Assembly: GCF_031877795.1 (NCBI RefSeq)
Contig: NC_133948.1
Coordinates: 16,012,948-16,076,947, forward strand
Reading direction: 5' to 3'
From: Strix aluco
Lineage: Eukaryota; Chordata; Aves; Strigiformes; Strigidae
DNA: 64,000 nucleotides
Within the stretch, counting starts at the first letter, position 1. The number at the start of each line of letters is the position of its first letter. Of this stretch, positions 49,311 to 59,450 are shown one piece after another. A program made the translations under genes and the position numbers. A model generated the notes under the pieces. The model was given only the letters and a program-made list of their open reading frames with translations, was not told the DNA's origin and did no database searches.

Positions 49311-50926
49311 GGTTCAGAGCAGCAGGGCTCTGTGGCCCTGCAGGGACTGTGGCCGAACTGTAGACCAGCATGGCTCCAAGAGGGACTGCAGGCACCAGGC
49401 TGAACATAAAGAGAGCTCCTGGGCCCACGGTTTGGGTGATGACCCCAAACAAGGCTGGTCAGGACGTATTAGTTAACTCAGGGCCCTGGCAAGATGTATG
49501 AGCTGCACCAGTGATACAGAAACACACAAGGGAAAATGGGATGTTCGTGTGTCACGGTTTTCTCCTTCCCAGAACTATTAAGCCACTCTGGCAGGAGGAA
49601 ACAGATTTTTTCCCCACGAACACCCATGCCTTCTGGGATGGCCCCTGTTTCACCCAGTGGCTGGAAATAATCTCTTAGTTTCTTGTAAGACCACAGCTCT
49701 GGTAGAAATAAATAATATATTCCAAGGGTGGAAACAAATCAGAAGCTGAATGCTCCTCTGATTGCACCTAAATATTCCTGACTTCTCCAGGTTACAAAAG
49801 TTGGCCAAGAACAATCTGGTCAAAGAAAAAGCACCTCTCAGGTACAACCAAGCCAACAACGCTGCAAGAACTTACCCACATGGAGTCCAGAGAGCCTTGG
49901 TATTGAACCCCTCTGGTGAGCTGCCGTTGCAGGAAACACTCCTAAAAATGACACAGAACCTCAAAACATACACAGTAAACGTCCCAGTGCATTTTCCACA
50001 CCCACACCTAACTCATAGAAATGAATCCTTGTTTGGGAGACTTCAAGTTGCTTTCCTTCAACACCCTTCATCCCCACCAGCCTCATCCCCACAGTCCCAG
50101 CAAGTCTGGCAGCAAGGGAGGGCCAGCGAGGAGAAAAAAAAAAAAAAAAAGCACTTAGCAAAATACAGAATTTAATAATCTTGCTTAGAAACCTTGTTAA
50201 AATTTCAACTTTTACTGCCCAAAGCAAATGGGAACATTTAGTCCTAGCGTCTTGAAGTCAACTTGAAATTAGCGCGCATGTCTGACATCGCTGGGTGAGG
50301 AGCGTGCCCGCTCTCCAGCCTTGCTGCATCTTGTTTGAGCTCAGTCTCTAATTGTCATGCAGAAAGGGACTAAGCCTTCCAGGTAACCTGGTGTTAATTT
50401 CACTGCAGGGCGGAGGGGAGGATGGAGACAGCTAATGAATGAGCAAAAGTGATTGATTCCTGTCTCAGTGTCAGGACACTGAACGGCTGTTTGTCAAGAA
50501 ACACGAAAATGTCACTGGGATTTGTAAGCGCTTATAACTATTACATAAAGCACTTTGACTAAGAATCACATAAGAAAACTTTCCAAGACTGCTGCTCTGA
50601 GAGTGTGTTAATACAACCACTGGCTCTTCTTGACATTTCTGCAAACAACTTATAAATATTCCATGGGAGCGGCTGCTCCTGCTGCTGCTGTTGTTGCGGT
50701 TTGAATGGAAATACCAGGGGAGAAAAGAGCAGCTCTGCCCTTATTTAGCAATCGTGCAGCTAAATAAGAGTCTTCAGTCAGCCCACTCCAGGGTTTTGCT
50801 TCAGCAAAACCAAAAAACAATCAAGAATACTGCCTTTCTCCTGCTGAAGGAGAATCTTGGATGTGTGTGAAGACCCAGCACAGTGTCCTACCACCAGCCC
50901 CTTCGCACCCAGACGGGCGCTGGGAA

Positions 50927-50985
50927 GGAGGTTAAATGACTCACCCAAGGTCTTACACTGCTGGAAACTGCCGCTCAGCCAGAGC
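50927..50985 (-). repeat. MIR-like SINE relic
   Basis: GGAGGTTAAATGACTCACCC followed by AAGGTCTTACACTGCTGG is close to the complement of the MIR 3' half (GAGGTTAAGTGACTTGCCCA…). This is the best preserved MIR-like piece in the window. Confidence 0.5.
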
Positions 50986-51067
50986 TGTCTCTGTTGCTTT
51001 ATCCCAAGGCGCAGAGGCTCATCACAGAGTTCCTCAAACAGGGTAGGGCAATGATGTCTGAGGGTCT

Positions 51068-51090
51068 GGGGGGGGGGGGGGGGGGGGGGG
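51068..51090 (+). repeat. Run of 23 guanines
   Basis: An uninterrupted G tract within GGGTCT…CAACTCC. Such a run can form a G-quadruplex and is prone to length errors in sequencing, so its real length is uncertain. Confidence 0.9.
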
Positions 51091-51660
51091 CAACTCCATG
51101 TGCATTTGGGGACTGTCCATAGTGGGTGCTGTAAAAGAACGATGCTGTGCCACTCCTCCCAGGCGTGGACACGTCAGTGCACAACATGCCCTTCTGCTCA
51201 TGGGCAACAGGCAGGATCCTTGGCCTGTTGGGGTGATGGGAGGGCTCACACAGCAGGCCTGGTGAGAGATGCTGCTGTGCTCTTGGGCCACGTCAGCTGT
51301 CCGTGCCGTGAAGCTGCTGGTCCTTCTCTAGAGGTGCTGGATCAAACTGCACTGGAGAGGCTTGTGCAGAAAGCAAAGCAGGATCTTACAGCCCAGGCAG
51401 CAGCAGACACACATGCAGTGAGTTGCAGGTGTGCCAGGTTAAACCCCACTGACCACAACCAGCCAATAGGTGCAGCGTCGCTGTTTTAAAATGTTAGCTA
51501 CCCACTCACATGGAAAAGTCCAGCACTCCCTCCTCATACCAGATTTTGCTGTCATTCCCCTTCTGCTTTAAATACAAGCATTAATACTCAAAATCAGCCA
51601 CAGAACAACAAAAGCAAGTAGGATCCAGTCACAACCACGCTACCACAAAGGATCTGAGCC

Positions 51661-51765
51661 ATGAGCAAACTACTGCCAACAGACCCGACCCACAAATAAA
51701 CCACTGCAGATGGACACTGACACAAGCAAACCACTGCAGATGGAGCCACCCACAATTGAAACGCT
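51661..51765 (+). repeat. Diverged tandem repeat, unit about 30 bases
   Basis: AAACCACTGCAGATGGA occurs exactly at 51,698-51,714 and 51,728-51,744, a period of 30. A weaker unit precedes them (AAACTACTGCC at 51,667) and another may follow at 51,758. The flanking CACAA word before each unit strengthens the tandem reading. Confidence 0.6.
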
Positions 51766-54700
51766 GTGAAGAAGCCCAGCCCGTGACTCATCCCAGCTAG
51801 CGCGCCTGTGTTGGTGCCATGTGGAGTGCGACAGCCTATCAAAAGCTATGATTTCATCCCAAAAGACATTACTGTTTTTATGCTTGATGACAGCTGGGCC
51901 TTTTTAGTACCTGCTGACCTAGAACAAGCCTCCCAAACTGTACTGAAGGTGGGTCATTTCAAGATTTGAAGTGCCTCATCGTTTAGTGAGTGGGCAGCGT
52001 ATGCCTTTATTTTCATCATGCCTTTCTTTGCCAAGTCTCCATTATCCCTATTTATAGGTGCCCTGGGAAGCAATTCCATTAAGTCTCACCTGCCTCAGCA
52101 TTTCCCCATGCGATGCCCTAGTTATGGCACAAATCAAAGGGTCTCTAATTAGTGTTTCTGTCCCTAGCCAGATTCACAGATTCACATGTTTGGGCTTGGC
52201 TTTATAGGAAAGATCTCTGCATAATTTCACAGATTCCTTGTCCTCACCATGGTTGTACCCAGAGTTCATGCTATCTGCAGAGCTTCCCATCAGCAATCAT
52301 GATACTGTAGTCCAATATTAGCCCTAAGAAAACGTTGCCTCTCTTGCTTGTTCTCTGTTCTCCTGCCCACCACATCTCTCAATGACTCTGGGTTTTTTAA
52401 TCTTTTTCTGATTTTGAGAAGGAGGCAGAACGGCAATAGCTCTTCTCCCTCACTGTCTCATGATAGGGAACTAATCCAGAAACATCTTTGAATTTGAAAA
52501 CCTTCCAGCCTTTGTTATTTCTATGTGTCATGTTTGTTTGTAGCAAAACTCAGCAGCTCTGCCGTGTCAGAGCAGAGAGATGTGGAAACACCGCTTGCTC
52601 ACAAGCTGTAGGAGATCCTGTTTAGAAGCAGAGACCTCAGCCCTGTGGAGTGACAGGCAGCCGGGCATTTGCCCCATGATTTTCTATGAGCTACTGGGGA
52701 AGGCTGGGGCAGAGATGCCATCTGCCTGCAGCCCAGGGCCAGGGTTACAAGCAGCTACTTGTTCTCACAGAGAGGTATCTGCAGGCACTACTGCCAGGAG
52801 CAGGTTCTGGTCCCTGACACAGCATTGCCAGCTCTCAGCTCTGTCCTGAGTCTTGTGAGATTTGGTGTTTCTCTGACGGTTCCCCAACCCAGAGTGGTGG
52901 GGAGACTTCAGCCACAGATGAGAAAAGCTTGGAAACATGGTCTCCAAACCCAGCATGCAGCTAAGTAGAACTCAGATGACCTTCATTAAGAAGCCCCAGA
53001 TATTTAAGATGATTTCAGTTTGGGGACCTGAGTAACATTTTTCAGCAGTTGGAGAGTCACAGTGCTGCTGTCTGGAGGACCAGCAGGACCCCCTATCTCA
53101 GGGGAAGGGCAGGAGAAGCCAAGACAACTTACATGTCCTCTCACATCCAGTGAAAGAGGCACAAGAAGGGATGAAAACAGCTGCCACAAACACATTCGAG
53201 GCAACTGTAGACTCCTACGGTCTGAAGCCAAGTGCCCTGCCTGAGCATGTCTCCTCCAGGGCATTGCACTCTGGATCCCCTGCATGCAGCAAAATGACTG
53301 TTCCTGAAGCACTGTTGTGAATGCAATCTGCTGTGCACAGCGTGCAGGGAACAAAACTACCAAGGTCCAGTGCCTGTCCATGGTCAGCTTTGGCTGGTCA
53401 CGTCCTGCTCCCAGCCTCTCCTGGTCATCTGATGACGTGTTTCCAGCAAGGCTGATTCAGCAGCTTTAGCAATGAGGTTTAGACCTGTGAGGGACTTTCA
53501 ATGCACAGACCCAGATTGTTCATCTTTTGAAAGCTTGAGGGGCTCTGATCAGGGGAAGTGAGGAATCCTCAGGAGACCACAGCTTACACTAGAACTGCTT
53601 GAGCTACACGCATCTAGTCCTTTCCAGACAACATCTAGGGATTCTTATGAACCAGGCCATTAGTGGGGCTTCTTTCACACTGCATTTCCCCTCTCTTCCT
53701 TCCTGGCTTTGACCAAAAAGGTCTTGCTGATGGAAATGGTGTCAAAGCCACAGCATCCCTGTATAAAGTTTTGATCTCAGTGAATCACAGTTACTCATTA
53801 AGAAAGAAAAAGAAAGCTTTCAAAACCAGATTGATGAAATTACTTTTACATAAAACGTGTCCATGTCAGATATTGCAACTTGGCAGCATGGTAGACAGAG
53901 ATGGGGACCCCTGGAGTGAGGCTCACCATGCCTGTGTCAGGCACCTCATTTAGGATGGGACAAATCATCACCTGGGGGCACATGTTTTTGGACTCCACTT
54001 CCCCATCCATAGGCAGAGGTACAACCCCATCTCCCTGCTCTCTGCAGGAGGATGGGAAGATAGAGGGAGAGGGAAGAGGATAAATACACTTCACACGTTA
54101 CCATGACAAGGAGAGGGCATAATAGTCTCCTTGTCTACCTTGGAGCCTGGCGGTGCTTACAGGTGCACCTGAAAACCTGGAAAAAGTGTTTCTTTTTTGG
54201 TACTGTTCTTGCTTGTTGCAAGGACAAGTGTGGAGCTGGCAGCAAAGGATAAGTGTGAATCTGTGGAGGCGAATGCTGTCAGAGAAGCAAGCATGAACGC
54301 AATGTTTTTCCACCACTGCTTGAAGGCCTGTGTTTTTATTGCATCTTCAGTAGTGGACACTGCATTATCAAGGGTCTGCATGGTGGCTATGCATAGGGCA
54401 CACTACGTGCTGAGTTGTGCAGCTCTGTGCTCTGTGATGGGGAGTCCATTCTTCCCAGGACAGTCTGGAATCTCATCCATCCAGAGCTGTTCTGGGTCCT
54501 CACAGTTGACTTTGTTTACTTGATTTCACTTCTAGCATCAAGGACGTGAGCGGAAAAATGACTGTGACTTGCACAGCGAAAAAGGAAGAGAGAGAAAGTA
54601 TCATCAGATGGGGAACAGTCAACAAGGTCCTGAGCCCTGCTGGGTAAATCCTATTTAACTCCGTGACATCTGAGTGTAAAATAGGTCTAGAAATATCTGG

Positions 54701-55229
54701 AAGACTTGTGCCAACTCCAGCAAAGCACAAAGCAGAAGCAAAACTGCCTTCCTTTGAGGTCCTAAAACCCTTCCTACCCTCACCAATACCAGAGTTCACC
54801 CTCTGCCTCTTTCAAACTCCTGCAGGTGTTCCTGCTGTCCACTGCATCCCCTTCTTCAATAATTTGTCATTCAAATGGCCTCTAATGCCTGTAAACACAG
54901 AAATTGGCATCTGGACAGCAGGAAATCTAGGAAATTAGCACAAGGGACTCTTCTGGGCTTTTGGCCAACATGTAGTCCTAGGAGCCACTGAAAGCACAGC
55001 AGAGTCAAGCTCTAGAAAGCAGGAAGAGTGTCACTGAACTGGCATAAAGCAAGTCCTAGTCCCTTCAGGATAAGTGACAGTAATGCACTAGTCTGCTTTG
55101 TGTTAACCACAGGAAGCATCAAAGCCAAACTCCCTGTGATACTGATTTAGGCATGGACAAGCCCAGATCTCAGATCTGTTCAGGGCCCATTTAGTTGCTA
55201 CTGGGAAATGCCACAACATGCAGCTGTTC

Positions 55230-55251
55230 TTTTTTTTTTTTTTTTTTTTTT
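55230..55251 (+). repeat. Run of 22 thymines
   Basis: A T run followed by CCCCCAG, which imitates a splice acceptor. The open sequence after it resembles no known protein. Confidence 0.85.
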
Positions 55252-57273
55252 CCCCCAGGTCCATCCTGTTTTTTACCACCTCATCTGGTTTCCTCATGCC
55301 CATAGAGCTCTGGGCACTGGGCCAAGAATTTTGACCACAAGACTCACCAACTACTGTGCAAAGGAGACACGCAGTGTACCCTGGGACTATGATCAAAGCA
55401 GGAGTTTCCACAGCAGCCTGTCACAGCATCCAGCAATTCTCCTTCTGGCTTTTGGATGGGCTTTGGACTGGTGCTGACCCTGTGGCCAAGCCAGGCTGAG
55501 CTGCTCTCTGCTGCTGTGCTTCAGCTTCAGGTGCAGGTTTGAATCCCTCAAGAGTTTGAATGATGCTGAGTTGGAGATGACAGGGCCTGCTTTGGGCATC
55601 CAGGACCTCAGAAAACCCTTCAGCACTGGCACGGATGGGACAAATCCTAGCAAGTATGGCAGAAAGCAGATGGTACTGATCACTCACCTGTGTGTGTGGA
55701 TGAGTATGCACACAAACTGGACATGCATCAAGGCATCAGGACTGTCAAGGCTGTCTAGCTTACCAAGGCACTTAGGAATCCCAGCACAGGGCACGGACTT
55801 CTTGCTTCATCCTTTGGGTATGACAATGTATTTGCACTGAAACATGCCTGGCTCCTCTGCAGAGGCTGATGCTGGTCATGGAGCTGGGATGGCAGCAGTC
55901 AGATCTGCTGGGATCCCAGGGCCATGCTGCACAGCATCTCCTGCCCAGTGACACAGCTGGTACTGACAGATCAGTCCCCATCTCAGTGCCAAGAGTGAGC
56001 TGTTCGCTAGTAAGGGTCTATGCCACAGCTTTTTGGCAGCCCCAGTGGTAGATTTGGAGGACACAGATCACAAATGCAACAGTTTGGGCATTGCCCTCTC
56101 CGTCATTCACACAGGTGGAAACTGGATGTGGCAGAGCTAGAAAGTACCCAGCAACACCCCATGAAGTTGTTGCAGGTGGGCCTCAGATACTGCCATGCTG
56201 GCTGCCCAGCATCACAGTTTCTCTGGGACGTAAGCCATCCAAGCATCCTCTCCTGCTTCTTCCCATGGTTGCTGTTCCCTCCTCATGAACCATCAAGCCT
56301 AGAACAAAGCTGACACTAAGTCATGGCCCTGCTCGTGTCCTTCACTCCTGGCTTGCAATGGTCCGACCCTCCTCCACATGTGGTTCTTCTGTGAAGCTGA
56401 GCACCAGTCCCAGTGCTGTGAACCCCAATGGTGCCTGGTAGAGCCTGGAGACCCTAAGCTTGGCTTGCACACATAGAGTGCTCTTGCTCTTCTCTGGCCC
56501 ACACTAGAGGCCACCTGCATGTGACAGGCTGGTCTTGCATGCATGGACCTCAATACCTCAACTAAAGACAGGAGCAGAGAAGAAAATCTATAGTTTGATA
56601 AAGAAAACCTCCTGGCAAACTCTCTGCACAACCTGCCATGACCTGGAGTACATGCAGAGTGCACAGGGCAGCTCTCTGCAGTACAAGGAGTACACAGCTA
56701 GATCCAGGCCAGTGCTTTATGGCCCACTGTGTGAGGGCACTCAGGCATCAATGGTTTTATTCTCATAACACCCTGATTTCAAAGACAGGGGTCATGCGGA
56801 AGATGAAGTCACTTGCACAGTGATTCCATGAAGCACTGGTGGCACAGCCAGGAATGGCCACCAGCTCTCCAGCACAGCCAGCCTGAGCTGCAAGGCCAGG
56901 AGCTGCCTGTTTGGGGAGATACACCCTATTGCATCAACCCAAGCCTGAGTGCTGCTCCACTCTGGAACTACCTTCTGATTCATTAATCACAGAGCTGAGT
57001 CTAGTTATTTGTGCACGTAAGAAGAAAAATGGTCCCGCTCCACTTCTTGGGATTGCTTACTAAGGTTCCTCTACCTGCAACCTGGTGTCCTCAGCTCCAA
57101 GGGGCTGGGTTAATATTTCCTGCTATTCTGAGCGTCCTGAAATACGAGTGATTTTGGGCAAATGCGTGGGACATTTCGAAGGGAAACAGGAGCATTAACA
57201 GAACATGTTTCATGCAAGAAAACTCTTTGATGGCACCAGTTAAAGATTGCATAAGCATGCCGGGTATGTCTTA

Positions 57274-57279
57274 TTTATT
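57274..57279 (-). promoter_or_regulatory. second AATAAA downstream of RTN4R
   Basis: Another AATAAA on the minus strand about 135 bases beyond the first signal. It could serve as an alternative, slightly longer 3' end of RTN4R, but no clear GU-rich element was noted and it may be chance in an AT-rich segment. Confidence 0.25.
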
Positions 57280-57389
57280 ACTGTCGTGTTAAATGCTCGC
57301 CCTGCCTTCAGATCATGGATTACTCAACATCCTTCAAATTTTTCAGCTTTTTAGCTGTTTAGTGTACTTGACCCCTTGCAGATGACAAC

Positions 57390-58002
57390 CATTTAGGAAA
57401 AAGAAATCTTTATTTTATATTCTTTTTGTATACTTGTACACAAGTAAAATAAAATGCATATCTATATATACTGCAATCTTGTGAAGGAAAAGGTAGCATT
57501 CTTTAACAAATGCTGCCCGTAAACATGGTGTGATGGAATGAATACGGAAAAACTGCAATATTCATAAACATAGGATTAAAACAGCATCAAATTCATTACC
57601 TCTGCGAATGGGAACCTGCAATATTGTTCAGTGTGATGTCAAGTTACAAACAGATTTTAGACATTCTTTTCGGAGCATTTCTTACACTTTTTTTTTTTTT
57701 TTTCCTGTAAATAAACCGTATTTCTTTACCATCTGCTGTAGCAAAAGCTGCTTTGTGGGCAAGTGCAGTTCCGAAGACCAAAGGTATAATTCACAGGTTT
57801 CAGGACAAATAAATTATGTACATCTTGGTGTTTGTCTTTTTTGTTGGGGTTTTTTGTTTTTTTTTTATAAAGGCATCCAGTTAACTTTTGTGTAACAAAG
57901 CTTTCTCAGGGTGGATGGTAGTTTTGCTTTTGTTTGCAACATTTATGGAGGTCAGCAAAAGTCTAGTATTAAAGTGTCATCAACCCAGGAAAAGAGTTAA
58001 TT
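57390..58002 (-). other. RTN4R: RTN4R 3' untranslated region
   Basis: About 600 bases lie between the RTN4R stop codon and the first strong minus-strand poly(A) signal. The stretch has no extended open frame on the minus strand and contains A-rich runs in the transcript sense (complements of the T runs near 57,690-57,705 and 57,841-57,867). The left limit is inferred from the poly(A) signal, not from transcript evidence. Confidence 0.6.
57409..57414 (-). promoter_or_regulatory. RTN4R: poly(A) signal AATAAA, likely RTN4R 3' end
   Basis: TTTATT on the plus strand reads AATAAA on the minus strand, about 590 bases after the RTN4R stop. It is followed in the transcript sense by a U-rich stretch and a GU-rich segment (ATGGTTGTCATCTG), the usual arrangement around a cleavage site. 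A second AATAAA occurs about 135 bases further downstream. Confidence 0.55.
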
Positions 58003-59432
58003 TTAGCAGAATAACAGTAAGCTCCACACCAAGGGGGGGATCAAAAGGCTTAGGCTGAGCTGTAACGTGGAGCTGTTTCCTTGCTGGGTGAGGCGGCACT
58101 GGGCCTTTGATTTGTTCTTTTTTGAGCAGCCCTGTCTCTTTTTGGTTGGGACTGTGGAAGGTTCAATAGGCTCTAGAAATTCTGGTTTCAACTTGGTCAA
58201 TGGAGGGTTTACAATGCTGGGGAAGGTCCCAAAGGGGGAATCATTTATCTGCTTGTTGCTGCCATTTTTGGAAGGGTCTGTCTCAACATACTTGGTTTTG
58301 GACATGTTCTCCTTATCCTTGAGAGGGTTGTTGGAGGATGGCCGGCTGCTGTGGGAAGAAGGGCCTGCCTTGCCTTTAGCTTCATAAATAAAAGACTTAT
58401 CCGTTTCTGGCTGGCAGCATTTTGAGGAGCCATCATGGGAACCAAGAGGGGGGACCCCAGTTGGCAGTTTACCAGATCTGGTCTTAGTGCTAAAAACGCT
58501 TGTTCGTATCTGGTTGAAGGAGTCGACGCATCCTTCCAAGTCAGAGCTCTGCAGCCTTTTGAGGTCTCTCCCTGCCAAGCGCGGGGGAAGGTGGCACTCT
58601 AGCTCTGAAGATGATCCTTTAAACTGCTTAAACCAATTCCAGAGAGACCGAGCCTGGCAGTCACAGATCCACTGGTTGCCATTCAAGCGCAGGTACTGAA
58701 GGGACACCAGGGGAGCCATGGTTTCCCCCGTGAGCACGGTCAGGTTGTTGTTAAACAGATACAAGGTCATCACTTTCCCAAGGTCGTGAAAAGACCGGCG
58801 GTGAACCAGGCTGACTCTGTTCTGGTGCAGAAGCAGCCGGTCAAGGTTGATTAGCCCCCGAAAGACGTTCTCTGACAGGCTCTTGATTTTGTTACCATGC
58901 AAAAACAGGTAGGTGAGGTTTGCGAGATCTATGAAGGTGTCATCCAGCAGGTTCTGTAGCTTATTATCCTGAAGGTAGAGATATTGCAAGGAGAACAACC
59001 CTCGAAAAAGCCCTGTGGAGAGCTCCAGGAGCCCACAGCGATCCAGGTGTAAGGTGTGGAGGTGTACAAGACCCCGGAAGGTGACAGGGTTGATAGATTT
59101 CAGGTTCGTGTTGTCACTGAGATCTAACTCCTCCAGTTTGTTGAGCCCATAGAAGGCTCCAGGCTCAATGAGGCTGATGTTGTTGGAGTGGATCCAAAGA
59201 ATTGTCATGTTGCGGCAGGAGGTGAAGCTGGTGGACCTCACAAGGGTTATCTTGTTGTTGTGCAAGAAGATGCGCTGGCTCTGGATGGGTATCTCACTGG
59301 GGATTGCTGTCAGTCCTTGCTGCTGACAACTTATTGTAATCTTCGGTTCACTGTAGCATACACACGCCCCGGGGCAAGACTCCACTTCTGACTGGATGTT
59401 CAAGCAAAGCACCAAAATCAGCAGTTTCCTTC
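58003..59432 (-). CDS. RTN4R: Nogo-66 receptor (reticulon-4 receptor), main coding exon
   Basis: This GPI-anchored neuronal surface receptor binds Nogo-66, MAG and OMgp and, with p75NTR or TROY and LINGO1, restrains axon growth (family knowledge). Residues are numbered from the codon at 59,413-59,415. The order is: end of a hydrophobic signal peptide (to about residue 12); LRRNT cap with Cys14, 18, 20 and 30; about eight leucine-rich repeats (45-245); LRRCT cap with Cys251, 253, 274 and 296; a Ser/Lys-rich stalk with paired Cys333-334 and an INDSPFGT motif; and a hydrophobic tail (449-470) typical of a GPI signal. N-glycosylation sequons sit at N69, N166, N224, N384, N391 and N447. The KCCQP and INDSPFGT stalk motifs match RTN4R rather than RTN4RL1 or RTN4RL2. 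No ATG starts this exon: a TTTAG acceptor (59,433-59,437) precedes it and the first codon is split (phase 1), so a short upstream exon supplies the start. The stop codon is TAA at 58,003-58,005. The frame is intact over all 470 residues. Confidence 0.96.
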
Positions 59433-59450
59433 CTAAAGGATAACAAAAAT
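59433..59450 (-). other. RTN4R: 3' splice acceptor of RTN4R intron 1
   Basis: On the minus strand a T-rich run ends in CTTTAG immediately before the coding exon. The reading frame continues upstream of the first leucine as Arg-Lys-Leu-Leu-Ile, completing the hydrophobic core of a signal peptide. Two bases (GA) remain before the first full codon, so the junction splits a codon after its first base. Mammalian RTN4R also has a very short first coding exon followed by one large exon, which fits this layout. Confidence 0.8.

Larger units (their letters stand above)
44159..57389. other. Non-coding stretch between the CR1 copy and RTN4R
   Basis: Contains the MIR-like relics, both small tandem repeats, the G run and the T run listed separately. 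Blocks at 46,700-46,930, 50,230-50,760 and 57,110-57,340 look like candidate conserved non-coding DNA. No coding exon of a neighbouring gene was recognised. Confidence 0.6.

Noticed and set aside
49555-49620. GTGTCACGGTTTTCTCC, possible LTR edge
   Set aside because: No partner LTR, primer-binding site or internal coding region nearby.
55230-55480. T22 followed by CCCCCAG and an 89-residue open frame, resembling an exon with a strong splice acceptor
   Set aside because: The encoded sequence resembles no known family, there is no clear donor, and T runs followed by CAG occur elsewhere by chance (for example 13,930-13,955).
56775-56835. Possible minus-strand MIR-like scrap
   Set aside because: Agreement is limited to a few short words; too weak to list as a feature.
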